Below are positions 53,879 to 62,862 of a DNA stretch of 64,000 bases, piece by piece (the first letter of the stretch is position 1; each line of letters starts with the position of its first letter). The translations under genes and the position numbers were made by a program. The notes under the pieces were generated by a model. That model was not told where the DNA came from, did not search any database, and saw nothing but the letters and a program-made list of their open reading frames with translations. The stretch comes from JBBREP01 sp038202885 (lineage in GTDB: Bacteria > Actinomycetota > Acidimicrobiia > IMCC26256 > PALSA-610). The stretch covers positions 16,356 through 80,355 of the forward strand of contig JBBREP010000006.1 of assembly GCA_038202885.1 (NCBI GenBank), in the 5' to 3' direction.

Positions 53879-54631
53879 TCACGTGGTCGCGAATCGAATA
53901 CGCATCACTGCCGCTTCGGAGACCTTCCCGTCGGCCGCGGACACCGTGTACAGCACCAGCGCACCCGATGTGCTCGTCGGGGACGCGAACTTCAGCGTCG
54001 TGTCGAAGGGGCCCATTTGACCGTTCGCGCCACCCATCACATATCCGTCGGCCAAAGGCTTGTCGCTGTTGTCCTGGCGGATCGACACCTGCACGGTTGC
54101 TTCGAATGCGGTGCTCGAACCACGCAACCGGACGGGTGAGGTGATTGCGGCCAGCGCTGCCGGCTCGGTGACCACGATGTGCGCCGTCGCAGCCCCGAGG
54201 ACCCACCACGTATCGTCGCTGAGGAGCTGGCGAACGAAGACGGTGGTCACCGGGCCGCTCGACGATGGTCGTATCTCGACCTCGCCCGACCGGCTGTCGC
54301 CTTGCTGGAAGGCCCCGACGACCGGGTTGACGAACTTCAGGTAGCTCGTCGCAAACGCGCGAGCGCTCGCAACCGGATCGTGGTAACGAACCGCGGCGGC
54401 CGACGAGGGCCACACCGCCGTCGCCAGCGGATCAGTTGGAGCGGCCGACGTGGGTGTCGTCGTCGCGGGTGGCACCGTCGTTGCGCTCGTCGACGTGGTC
54501 GTGGCGGGAGCCGCGGTCGTCGTGGCCGGGGTCGACTTCTTGGCGTCGCTACTGCAGGCCGTCGCGGCGACCGACAGCAGCAGGATCGTCGCAATCGAGC
54601 CCAGCGCAGTACGGCGCGTCGTGGTGGTCAC
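53879..54631 (-). CDS. Lipoprotein with Gmad2-type Ig-like domain
   Basis: 250 residues. The N-terminus TTTTRRTALGSIATILLLS ends in the lipobox AATAC, so the mature protein is lipid-anchored; a Thr/Ala/Pro linker of about 50 residues follows. The C-terminal ITSPVRLRGSSTAFEATVQV through DGYVMGGANGQMGPFDTTL is a Gmad2 (spore-germination-like) Ig domain. GTG at 54631 gives a short n-region; GTG at 54664 is also possible. Convergent with the glutamate-synthase-like gene. Function at the cell surface unknown. Confidence 0.8.
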   Translation of the reverse strand: MTTTTRRTALGSIATILLLSVAATACSSDAKKSTPATTTAAPATTTSTSATTVPPATTTPTSAAPTDPLATAVWPSSAAAVRYHDPVASARAFATSYLKFVNPVVGAFQQGDSRSGEVEIRPSSSGPVTTVFVRQLLSDDTWWVLGAATAHIVVTEPAALAAITSPVRLRGSSTAFEATVQVSIRQDNSDKPLADGYVMGGANGQMGPFDTTLKFASPTSTSGALVLYTVSAADGKVSEAAVMRIRFATT

Positions 54632-54688
54632 GTCTGCATACTGGCTCGCGGAAGGGCCTGGCACTAGAGCCGTTAGTCCCTGCTCGGC

Positions 54689-55936
54689 TCAGTCGATCAG
54701 ATGACCGTGGTTGTACTCGTCGTATGCGGCGAGATCGAGGAACCCGTGACCCGAGTAGTTGAACAGGATCACCTTCTCCTCGCCGGTTTCCTTACAGGCG
54801 AGCGCTTCATCGATTGCCGCGCAGATCGCGTGACCGGTCTCGGGCGCGGCAAGCTTGCCTTCGACCTTGGCGAACTGTGCCGCGGCCTCGAACGTCTTCG
54901 ACTGCGGATAGGCGACGGCATCCATACGGCCGCACTTGACGAGCAGCGAAATGATCGGGGCGTCGCCGTGGTAGCGCAACCCACCCGCGTGGATTGTGGG
55001 CGGCATGAAATCCTTGCCGAGCGTGTACATCGGCAACAGCGGCGTCAGGCCGGCGGTGTCGCCGAAGTCGTGCTCGAATGTGCCAGCCGTGAGCGTCGGG
55101 CAGCTCGTGGGCTCGACGGCGCGAAGACGCACCCGGTCGTCCTCCATGAACGGCAGCGCGATGCCGCCGAGGTTCGAGCCACCGCCACACGCCGCGATCA
55201 CGATGTCGGGATGGGTCTCGCCCGCGAGCGCGAGCTGTTCTTTGGCCTCGAGGCCGATCACCGTCTGATGGAGCAACACATGGTTGAGCACCGACCCCAG
55301 CGAGTAGTGGGTGTCGTCGCGTTGCACCGCGTCGGCGACGGCATCAGAGATCGCCATCCCGAGCGAACCCGGACTCGATGGATCGGCCACAGGTGACGGC
55401 ACGCATTCGGCGCCCCATGTCTCCATCATGATGCGCCGGTAGGGCTTCGAGTCGAAGCTGCTGCGCACCATGTACACCTTGCACTCGAGATCGAACTGCG
55501 CGCACGCGAAGCTGAGTGCGGTCCCCCATTGTCCAGCACCGGTCTCGGTACTCAGACGCGTGATGCCCTCCTTGGCGTTGTAATACGCCTGTGGCACCGC
55601 GGTGTTCGGTTTGTGCGAGCCTGCCGGCGAGACCGACTCGTCCTTGAAGTAGATGCGCGCCGGTGTGCCCAGCGCGCGTTCGAGCCGAGTCGCGCGCACG
55701 AGCGGCGTCGGCCGCCAGAGGCGTAAGACGTCGAGCACCTCACCGGGGATGTCGATGCTGAGCGCACCGCTCACCTCTTGTTCGATCAGTCCCATCGGAA
55801 ACAGCGGCGCAAGGTCGGCGGGCCCGATCGGTTCGCGGGTACCAGGATGCAACGGCGGCTGCATGGGTTCGGGCATACGCGCCAGGGCGTTGAACCACGC
55901 GGTGGGCATCTTGTCGATCGGTAGGTCGAAGCGCAT
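54689..55936 (-). CDS. TrpB2-type tryptophan synthase beta subunit homologue
   Basis: 415-residue PLP enzyme. PLP lysine Lys109 in SPAGSHKPNTAVPQAYYNAK, phosphate-binding loop CGGGSNLGG, and ETGAGQWGTALSFAC. The long N-terminal insert and overall size fit TrpB2, which works without TrpA and makes tryptophan from indole or salvaged indole plus serine. No trpA or other trp gene is adjacent. ATG at 55936 is favoured (GGAGG 6 bases upstream); a GTG lies one codon earlier. Confidence 0.92.
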   Translation of the reverse strand: MRFDLPIDKMPTAWFNALARMPEPMQPPLHPGTREPIGPADLAPLFPMGLIEQEVSGALSIDIPGEVLDVLRLWRPTPLVRATRLERALGTPARIYFKDESVSPAGSHKPNTAVPQAYYNAKEGITRLSTETGAGQWGTALSFACAQFDLECKVYMVRSSFDSKPYRRIMMETWGAECVPSPVADPSSPGSLGMAISDAVADAVQRDDTHYSLGSVLNHVLLHQTVIGLEAKEQLALAGETHPDIVIAACGGGSNLGGIALPFMEDDRVRLRAVEPTSCPTLTAGTFEHDFGDTAGLTPLLPMYTLGKDFMPPTIHAGGLRYHGDAPIISLLVKCGRMDAVAYPQSKTFEAAAQFAKVEGKLAAPETGHAICAAIDEALACKETGEEKVILFNYSGHGFLDLAAYDEYNHGHLID

Positions 55937-56098
55937 CACAGACCTCCACGTTCACGGACCCGAGATTCGGTGCGCGGACCTTACGACGATCGATGCTCCG
56001 CTTGCTAGCGGACACGCGTGCCGCATTCGCCCATCGGGAATCGTGGGGGCGCTGCGCAGCGCCGCGGAGGTTCGCGGCAATGGCGTACCGTCTGTGGC

Positions 56099-57418
56099 GT
56101 GATCCGGGGTGCGGTGGTTGTCGCGATGCTGGGCGCGACGGTGGGTTGCAGCAGCGCCTCGACACCGAGTGCCCGCACGACCCGCGACACGACATCGTCG
56201 ACGACCTCCGCGGTCTCGGTGTCGGCGCCGTGCGCGTGGCCGACGAAAGCCGACAAGGCGACGCTGAACGTCGCGTATCCCGACACCGGCGCCACGTACT
56301 GGACCACGGGATACCGCCTGGCCCGCGGTGAACGGCTTGCCGTGCATGGTCGCTTCCCTGCGGCTCGGTACATGTCGTTCATCACGTACGGTCCGAACGG
56401 CGGTGCGATCGCAATGCTCACCGATCGCGACATCGCGCCCGACGCCGGCGACGTCAATCCATTCCGCGGTCGCGGCGGCGCGGCGGGTGCCACCGGCGGC
56501 GGCTACGGCATCGAGGTGCGCGGCGACACGCAGCCAGCCGAGAACACACCGAACACTCTGTACGCGGTGAGCGCAACGGGTGCCACAACCACTGTCGCGC
56601 CAACGACGACGACGGTGCCCGGCGCGCCGAGCGCGCCCCTGCCGCTCGGCTCCGGCATCGCCGGTGCGCAGGGCGTCGTCGCGGGCACGTTGATCTACCG
56701 CGTCTACCTGCCGACATCGCCGCGCGATCCGACCGGGGGCGGCAGCCTGCCGGAGGTCCACGTGATTGGTACCGATGGCCGCGACACGGCGGTGCGCACC
56801 TGCCCACATCCGGGCCGCAATCCTGCAGCAGCTGCCTTGGTCGATGCGAACGGCCCGGCGACGAACGCGGCTGCACCCCCGCAACCAGTGTTCATCCGCC
56901 CGAAGCAGGACGCCGCGCACCTCTATCCGAACCCCGACAACGTGTACCTGGCCTCGATCCTGCACTACGTGCCGGGCCGCATCGTGATCGTGCGAGGCAT
57001 GGCGCCGACGTTCCCGAACACCGCACGCGGCGCACGCGTGATCGGTAACGAACAGGTGCGGTACTGGTCGCTGTGCACTGACGAATACCGCAAGCCCTAT
57101 CCCGTGTCGTTCTGCGTCGCCGACCAGGATGTCGCGCTCGACGCGCGCCGCATGTACACGATCGTCGTGTCGACACGCGCCGAGCGGCCGCGCAACGCCG
57201 ACGCGGCGCACGGCATCACATGGCTCGAGTGGGGCAGCACGTCGGTCAACAACTTGCTCCTGATGCGCCACATGCTCGGCGCGCCGACATTCGCCCAATC
57301 TGCGTTCAAGGTGGCGCCGGGATCGTTGGCGTCATCAACGATGGGCGCATATGCACCGAAGGGCGTGTACTGCACGACCTCGCAGTTTGCACGCGGTGGC
57401 CCGTCAGCATGTCCATGA
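56099..57418 (+). CDS. Secreted lipoprotein of unknown function
   Basis: 439 residues. VIRGAVVVAMLGATVGCSSAS is a short lipoprotein signal with lipobox ATVGC. The body contains WTTGYRLARGERLAVHGRFP and ARYMSFITYGPNGG, as well as FCVADQDV; all are exported beta-rich segments I do not assign to a named family. GTG start at 56099 lies 7 bases after TACCGT, so the transcript may be leaderless; a longer in-frame opening from 56018 lacks a better site. The stop overlaps the cyclase start by 4 bp (ATGA), coupling an exported protein to a cytosolic cyclase. Confidence 0.7.
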   Translation: MIRGAVVVAMLGATVGCSSASTPSARTTRDTTSSTTSAVSVSAPCAWPTKADKATLNVAYPDTGATYWTTGYRLARGERLAVHGRFPAARYMSFITYGPNGGAIAMLTDRDIAPDAGDVNPFRGRGGAAGATGGGYGIEVRGDTQPAENTPNTLYAVSATGATTTVAPTTTTVPGAPSAPLPLGSGIAGAQGVVAGTLIYRVYLPTSPRDPTGGGSLPEVHVIGTDGRDTAVRTCPHPGRNPAAAALVDANGPATNAAAPPQPVFIRPKQDAAHLYPNPDNVYLASILHYVPGRIVIVRGMAPTFPNTARGARVIGNEQVRYWSLCTDEYRKPYPVSFCVADQDVALDARRMYTIVVSTRAERPRNADAAHGITWLEWGSTSVNNLLLMRHMLGAPTFAQSAFKVAPGSLASSTMGAYAPKGVYCTTSQFARGGPSACP

Positions 57419-58398
57419 GTGCCACGCCGGGCACACCTGATCGCGCCGCCCTTCTGTACACGGCGGTCGGCCTCGGCGTGCCGGAATACCGGCGCGACGA
57501 CATCGCCCGCCTTGCAGGGATCGACCGACAACGGTCGGTGAAGTGGTGGCGCGCCATGGGCTTCGCCGAAGTTCCCGAAGACGTCAGCGCATTTACCGAA
57601 CTCGACGTGGCGATGGTGCGGCGGCTCGCGGCGGTCGCGGGAGCCGGCCTGGTCGACGACGAGGCCATCATGCGGCTCGCGCGGCTGCTCGGCGCGTCGT
57701 TCTCGCGCATCGCCGACGCGCAACTCGACCTCGTCGAACAGCTCACCGAGGCGCTTGGCGGGAGTGGGTCCGGTGACCGTGCGGCGGCGGTCGCCGCCGT
57801 CGACGAATCGGTGCTCGAACTCATGGAGAACTCGATCGTCTACGTGTGGCGCAGACACCTCCTCGCCGCGCTCGGCCGCCGGCTCGAGACCGACGGTGCC
57901 GGGCCCGAGCAGGCTGTCGGTTTCGCCGACCTGAGCGGCTTCACGAAGCTCAGCCAGCGCGTCTCGGTCGAACGTTTGGGCGAGCTTGTCGACCAGTTCG
58001 AGAGCATTGCGTTCGACGTGGTGTCGGCCCACGGTGGTCGGGCCGTGAAACTCATCGGCGATGAGGTGATGTTCGCGGCCGACACGCTGGCAATCGGCGT
58101 CGACATCGGTCTCGATCTCGCCGCGCAACTCGGCGACGTTGCGGACATGCCGGAGATCCATTGCGGTATCGCGTACGGACCAACGGTGTCGGTTGGCGGC
58201 GACGTGTTCGGCTCGAGCGTGAACCTCGCAGCTCGCCTCACCACCATCGCGCGCCGCGGCACGATCGTGATCCAGCGTGAGGATGCGGAGCGGCTCGCCG
58301 ATCGCGACGACCTCGAGCTCGTTCGGGTGCGCCGCACATTCGACCTCAAAGGCATCGGTGATACCCGTGTCGTGGCCGTCCGCCGGGCGGCGCAGTAG
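57415..58398 (+). CDS. Class III adenylate/guanylate cyclase with N-terminal regulatory domain
   Basis: 327 residues. Residues 1-110 form an adenylate-cyclase regulatory (Ad_Cy_reg-like) helical domain (LYTAVGLGVPEYRRDDIARL). The catalytic domain has metal ligands Asp172 (FADLSGFT) and Asp216 (KLIGDEV), Lys212 and Asp263 as substrate-selecting candidates, and Asn270/Arg274 (SVNLAAR), so it should be active and prefer ATP. The N-terminal domain resembles the autoinhibitory part of mycobacterial pH-sensing cyclases. Overlaps the lipoprotein stop by 4 bp. Confidence 0.88.
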   Translation: MSATPGTPDRAALLYTAVGLGVPEYRRDDIARLAGIDRQRSVKWWRAMGFAEVPEDVSAFTELDVAMVRRLAAVAGAGLVDDEAIMRLARLLGASFSRIADAQLDLVEQLTEALGGSGSGDRAAAVAAVDESVLELMENSIVYVWRRHLLAALGRRLETDGAGPEQAVGFADLSGFTKLSQRVSVERLGELVDQFESIAFDVVSAHGGRAVKLIGDEVMFAADTLAIGVDIGLDLAAQLGDVADMPEIHCGIAYGPTVSVGGDVFGSSVNLAARLTTIARRGTIVIQREDAERLADRDDLELVRVRRTFDLKGIGDTRVVAVRRAAQ

Positions 58399-58410
58399 GG
58401 CGTATCCATC

Positions 58411-58432
58411 AGGGTATCAAATATGATACCCT
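58411..58432 (+). promoter_or_regulatory. Operator/promoter of the HTH-nucleotidyltransferase pair
   Basis: AGGGTATCA-AATA-TGATACCCT: perfect 9-bp arms. The -10 hexamer TATGAT (58422-58427) lies inside the palindrome, 11 bp before the GTG start, so binding would block transcription and the leader is only a few bases. Fits autoregulation by the downstream HTH protein. Confidence 0.7.
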
Positions 58433-58438
58433 CTGGTC

Positions 58439-58996
58439 GTGCTGGACATCGGCGCGATGCGCGCCCAGGCCGGGTTGAGCCAGGGGGAGCTGGCCACACG
58501 CGCCGGAACATCTCGCACGCGGCTGTCCGCGTACGAGCACGGGCACACCGAACCGGGACTCGGCGCCCTCGAACGGATCGCGGCAGGTGCCGGCCTGGAA
58601 TTAGCGGTGGTGCCCGCGGGGACCGCGCGCGTACGGGGGCGCGTCGGCGCCATCGCCGAGGTCGTGCGAGACGATGCGACCTACGCGCTACGTCTGGTCG
58701 CCGAATTGGTCGACTGGCTGCGCCGCGGGATCGTTCCCATCGCGGCGCTCGACGCCGATCCTGGCAGCATCGGAGACGAGCGTTGGGACGCGTTAATCGG
58801 CGGCATCGCAGAGATGATGGCGCACGAACTCGACCACCCTGTGCCAACTTGGGCCAGCGCGCCGTCACGGCGACTAGCGGAGTGGTGGTTCATCGGCCGG
58901 TATCAGTCGACGCGCCCATTTGCATTGCTCACGACGCCTCCCGCGCTGGCCGCACGCGGCGTATTCGTGAGCGCGGCTTCGCTCGGAAGTGTCTGA
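58439..58996 (+). CDS. Xre-type HTH protein (antitoxin-like) of a nucleotidyltransferase pair
   Basis: 185 residues. The HTH spans residues 4-45 (MRAQAGLSQGELATRAGTSR, YEHGHTEPGLGALERIA); the rest is an uncharacterised helical domain (YALRLVAELVDWLRRG, EMMAHELDHPVP). The GTG start follows an autoregulatory-looking palindrome. One base separates its stop from the nucleotidyltransferase ATG. The arrangement resembles AbiEi/AbiEii-like systems in which an HTH antitoxin precedes a nucleotidyltransferase toxin. Confidence 0.75.
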   Translation: MLDIGAMRAQAGLSQGELATRAGTSRTRLSAYEHGHTEPGLGALERIAAGAGLELAVVPAGTARVRGRVGAIAEVVRDDATYALRLVAELVDWLRRGIVPIAALDADPGSIGDERWDALIGGIAEMMAHELDHPVPTWASAPSRRLAEWWFIGRYQSTRPFALLTTPPALAARGVFVSAASLGSV

Positions 58997-58997
58997 C

Positions 58998-59507
58998 ATG
59001 GATCGAGCGACGATCGACGGCCTGTTACATGAACTCGCGGCGAGGCTCGACGCGCGTGGCGTGCGCGGCGAGTTGCTCCTCGTCGGTGGCGCCGCGATGG
59101 CGCTGGCGTATTCGGCGCGGCGTTCCACCGCCGACCTCGACGCGGTGTTCGAACCCAAACAAGTGATCTACGACGTTGCCGGCGCAATCGCGCGTGACCG
59201 ATCATTGGACACCGGATGGCTCAATGACGCCGTCAAAGGTTTCATTCCCGGGCCTGACCCGAACGCAACGGTGTTCTTCGATACACCGGGTCTCGTCGTG
59301 CGCATCGCGTCACCCCGGTTTCTGCTTGCGATGAAGCTGCTCGCCAGCCGCCTCGAACGCGATGAGGACGACATCCGCGTGCTGCTACGACTCAGCAATA
59401 TCGCCACCGCTGACGAAGCCATACGACTCGTCGCCGATCTGTACCCGAACGCGGCCGTCCCCGCCCAAGTCACGTACCTCGTCACCGAAATGCTCGGGGA
59501 GCACTGA
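58998..59507 (+). CDS. Nucleotidyltransferase-fold protein (AbiEii/DUF6036-like toxin candidate)
   Basis: 169 residues. The polymerase-beta-like core has LLLVGGAAMALAYSARRSTA and the metal pair in ADLDAVF (Asp46, Asp48), then RFLLAMKLLASRLERDEDD. This matches the AbiEii/DUF6036 group, whose members can modify tRNA or proteins with nucleotides. ATG at 58998 with GGAAG 8 bases before it; a GTG at 58989 would overlap the HTH gene. Toxicity is predicted only from pairing and fold. Confidence 0.75.
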   Translation: MDRATIDGLLHELAARLDARGVRGELLLVGGAAMALAYSARRSTADLDAVFEPKQVIYDVAGAIARDRSLDTGWLNDAVKGFIPGPDPNATVFFDTPGLVVRIASPRFLLAMKLLASRLERDEDDIRVLLRLSNIATADEAIRLVADLYPNAAVPAQVTYLVTEMLGEH

Positions 59508-59601
59508 CCGGCGGCCCGAGGAGCGACGGGAGCTCGGTGACGCTTTGTTGGCCCGTCACTACCGCCCAGCGGTATTCATGGGACAACAAGACGGTGCCGG
59601 A

Positions 59602-60975
59602 TCAGTCCGGCAAGGCGCCGGTGCCAGCCATGAGCGCGGTGACGTTGCCGTAGGCGAACGCGGCGAAGTCGGCTTCGGTGATCAGGCCCTTTTCGACCGA
59701 CTCCCATGCCTCGGGGAGCACGTCGAGCACGTCGGGGACATCCCAGTGGCCGACGTCCGAGGCGAACATCGCGCGCGGCGCCACGCCCGCGTGATGCAGT
59801 CGGCGGTCGAAACTCAGCGCGGTCATCGTGTCGTCGGCCTGGCAGCCGAAGAACCAGCGGTCGCGAAACAGCGCCGCAATGTCGTCACGCGACGTGATCG
59901 CGGCGGCCGCGAACTCGTCGAGGGTCGACGGATCCTCGTCGGGGTCGGAGAGGAACGCCAAGGCATCATCGAGTCGATCCAGCCGGGCGATGACATCGGC
60001 GTGGCCGTGCTCCTGCACGAGTGACACCAGGCGTTCGCGATCGAGTGCGCGCGGGTCGTAGTGGCCAAGGGCACTGGCGTTGCGTTTCTCGAAGTGACTG
60101 CACAGGTCGGCGTAGAGCTGCGCGGCCCACGCGACGCCCCCTTCGAGAAACGCGCAGCGAAGTTCAGGGAATCGTTGCGGCATACCGCCGAAGAGGAGCG
60201 AACGCGCGACGGCTTCGACCCCGGCCGCGAAGTTGCCGATGTGATTCGCGACATAGTTGTGCGGCGACGTACGACCGCCGAAGCCGATGCCGGTCGAGTG
60301 GAACGTGACCGCGACGTTGAGCTCGACGCAGCGCTGCCACAACGGGTCGTAGTCGTACGCACTGTCGAGCCCGAGCCCGTCGACCCAGCGCGCCGCGCGC
60401 ACCGTTTCGACACCGTGCGCCGGGCGCAGTACAAGCCCGCCGAAGAGAAAGGCCCGCAGACCGAGGGTGCTGTGCGCATACTCAAGCTCCGCGATCGCCT
60501 CGCCCGGCGTGTAGTTCGGGATGATGCCGACGGGCACAAGGCGATCCCGGAACGGTCCGTAGCACTGCGCGTAGTAGCGGTTACACGCGCGTGCCAGCGC
60601 ACCTCGGAGCTCGTCGTCGTCGAGCGCCATCGGCATGAGCCCCACCGTCGGATACAGCAGCGCAACGTCAATGCCCATGGCGTCGAGCCGGTCGTAGTGG
60701 AGCTTCGGCAACATCGCGGTTGCCCGGTCAAGGGTGTTGCGCGCGGGCACGGCCCACCAACCGGTGCGCGAGTAGCCCACGGCACGCCGCTGCGCGTCGT
60801 CGAGGCCACGAATGAGTGCGCCGGATCTCGTCGTCGCGTCGAGACGCTGGGCCGTCGATTCGCCCGCTTCTTCAACGACGAAGTCTCGTATCAACGGCAC
60901 GTACTCGATCACGTGGCCGTCGGCATCGATCACCGGATGATCGAGGCGAGCGCGAATCTCCTCGGCGCGCGTCAT
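59602..60975 (-). CDS. Amidohydrolase-2 family metal-dependent hydrolase/decarboxylase
   Basis: 457-residue TIM-barrel protein. The first metal motif is PVIDADGHVIE (DxDGH in place of the usual DxHxH), with His in VTFHSTG and the late Asp/His in MFASDVGHWDVPD. ACMSD- and gamma-resorcylate-decarboxylase-like enzymes share this layout, acting on aromatic acids. ATG at 60975 has GGAA upstream; an ATG 15 bp earlier is in frame. Divergent from the D-aminoacylase-like gene. Confidence 0.85.
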   Translation of the reverse strand: MTRAEEIRARLDHPVIDADGHVIEYVPLIRDFVVEEAGESTAQRLDATTRSGALIRGLDDAQRRAVGYSRTGWWAVPARNTLDRATAMLPKLHYDRLDAMGIDVALLYPTVGLMPMALDDDELRGALARACNRYYAQCYGPFRDRLVPVGIIPNYTPGEAIAELEYAHSTLGLRAFLFGGLVLRPAHGVETVRAARWVDGLGLDSAYDYDPLWQRCVELNVAVTFHSTGIGFGGRTSPHNYVANHIGNFAAGVEAVARSLLFGGMPQRFPELRCAFLEGGVAWAAQLYADLCSHFEKRNASALGHYDPRALDRERLVSLVQEHGHADVIARLDRLDDALAFLSDPDEDPSTLDEFAAAAITSRDDIAALFRDRWFFGCQADDTMTALSFDRRLHHAGVAPRAMFASDVGHWDVPDVLDVLPEAWESVEKGLITEADFAAFAYGNVTALMAGTGALPD

Positions 60976-61128
60976 CGCGATTCCACGCATTCGAACCCGT
61001 CACAGCCCGTCATCGCACGAACCTAGCCAGCCGCGGCCTTCCCCCCGGCCAGCGCAACGGGGGCCATGCGACCACAAGGCTCGACATTCGCCGCCGTCAT
61101 GGGCGACACTGGTGAACACGACTCCACA

Positions 61129-62862
61129 ATGGCAAAAGGCGGCACGGTGACGATCGATCTCGTGATCCGAGGCGGAACCGTTGTCGACGGCACTGGCGCG
61201 CCGGCGCGCACCGCCGATGTCGGTATCAGCAATGGCGTCATCGTCGAGGTCGGACGCATCGACACCCACGCCGAGCGCACCATCGATGCCGACGGCGCGC
61301 TCGTAACCCCCGGTTTCGTCGACATCCACACCCACTACGACGGTCAGGCCACGTGGGACGATCGCTTGACCCCCTCGTCGGCGCACGGCGTCACGACGGT
61401 GGTCGCCGGCAATTGCGGCGTGGGCTTCGCACCGGTGCGCGCCGAAGATCACGAGCAGCTCGTCGAGCTGATGGAAGGCGTCGAGGACCTCCCCGGCACC
61501 GTGCTGCACGAAGGCCTGCAATGGAATTGGGAAAGCGTCGGCGACTTCCTCGACGTGCTCGACCAACGACGGTTCGACGTCGACGTCGCAACACAGGTGT
61601 GCCACGGCCCGCTGCGGTTGTACGTGATGGGCCAGCGCGGCGCCGACCGAGAACCGGCGAGTGCCGACGAGATCGAAGCGATGGGCCGGATCGCCGCGCA
61701 AGGTATCGCCGCCGGTGCACTGGGCTTCAGCACATCGCGCACGATGAACCACCGCACGAGCAAAGGCGCGCCCACACCGACGCTCACCGCCGCGCGCGAC
61801 GAACTCGTCGGCATCGCGCGCGCCATCGGCGCCACGGGCGCGGGCGTGCTCCAGGTGGTGAGTGACTTCAGCGACTTCGACAACGAATCCGAGACGCTGC
61901 TGGAGATGATGCGAGCCTCGGGCCGTCCGCTGTCGTACTCGCTGTTGCAGACCTCTCCGGGAGTTCGATACCGCAAGCAGCTCGCGTTGCTCGACCACGC
62001 GAACCGCGCCGGACTCTCCATGCGTGCCCAGGTCGCGCCGCGCGCCGTGGGCGTGCTGGTCGGACTCGTTGGTTCAGTCAATCCGCTCCGGCGCCTCCCC
62101 ACGTACGGCGCCGTGGCGTCGTTGCCGTTGCCCGAACGCGTCCGCCGGCTCAACGAGCCTGCGACACGCACCGCGCTCGCCCGAGAACTTTCCGACACGG
62201 GTGCACGACTTCCGCTCGACCGATTGTTCGTCCTCGGCGACCCGCCCGACTACGAACCCGCGCCCGACACTGCCATCGCGGCGCGCGCCGAGCGCGAGGC
62301 CATCAGCCCCACCGAGTTGCTGATCGACCTGCTGCTCGCGGGTGACGGCGGCCAACTGCTCTACATGCCGTTCCTCAACTATTTCGACGGCAACCTCGAC
62401 GCGGCCGCCGAGATGCTCGCCCACCCGTATACCGTCCCCGGGCTCGGCGACGGCGGCGCCCACGTCGGCACGATCTGTGATGCGAGCTTCCCGACGGCGC
62501 TGCTCGACCATTGGTCTCGCGAACACCACGGACGCGCGCCGTTCACCGTCGAATGGCTCGTGCAGCGCCAGTGTCGCGCGACGGCGAGCGCAGTCGGGCT
62601 GCTCGATCGCGGTGTGCTCGCACCGGGCTACAAGGCCGACGTCAACGTCATCGACCGCGACGCGCTCGGCGCGCTGGTGCCGCGCATCGTCGCCGACCTC
62701 CCCGCGGGAGGACGCCGGTTCGTGCAGGGTGCGCGTGGCTATGTGCACACCTTCGTGTCCGGCACGGAGACCGCGACCAACGACGCACCTACCGACGCGC
62801 TCCCCGGCCGGCTCGTGCGCCACCAACGTCCTGATCCGAACACCAGTGAGGTCGCCCGATGA
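61129..62862 (+). CDS. Amidohydrolase-3 / N-acyl-D-amino-acid deacylase-like protein
   Basis: 577-residue amidohydrolase. DLVIRGGTVVDGTGAPARTA opens the beta-sandwich; the metal site is FVDIHTHYDGQATWDD, with GNCGVGFAPVR and GLGDGGAHVGTICDASF further on. It fits D-aminoacylases and related enzymes that release amino acids or open cyclic amides. ATG at 61129 is used; a GTG at 61147 has a closer AAGGCGG. The stop overlaps the dioxygenase start by 4 bp. Confidence 0.88.
   Translation: MAKGGTVTIDLVIRGGTVVDGTGAPARTADVGISNGVIVEVGRIDTHAERTIDADGALVTPGFVDIHTHYDGQATWDDRLTPSSAHGVTTVVAGNCGVGFAPVRAEDHEQLVELMEGVEDLPGTVLHEGLQWNWESVGDFLDVLDQRRFDVDVATQVCHGPLRLYVMGQRGADREPASADEIEAMGRIAAQGIAAGALGFSTSRTMNHRTSKGAPTPTLTAARDELVGIARAIGATGAGVLQVVSDFSDFDNESETLLEMMRASGRPLSYSLLQTSPGVRYRKQLALLDHANRAGLSMRAQVAPRAVGVLVGLVGSVNPLRRLPTYGAVASLPLPERVRRLNEPATRTALARELSDTGARLPLDRLFVLGDPPDYEPAPDTAIAARAEREAISPTELLIDLLLAGDGGQLLYMPFLNYFDGNLDAAAEMLAHPYTVPGLGDGGAHVGTICDASFPTALLDHWSREHHGRAPFTVEWLVQRQCRATASAVGLLDRGVLAPGYKADVNVIDRDALGALVPRIVADLPAGGRRFVQGARGYVHTFVSGTETATNDAPTDALPGRLVRHQRPDPNTSEVAR

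Noticed and set aside
55952..57298. 448-codon minus-strand open frame
   Set aside because: Antisense to the lipoprotein gene, which has a signal peptide and a stop overlapping the cyclase start.
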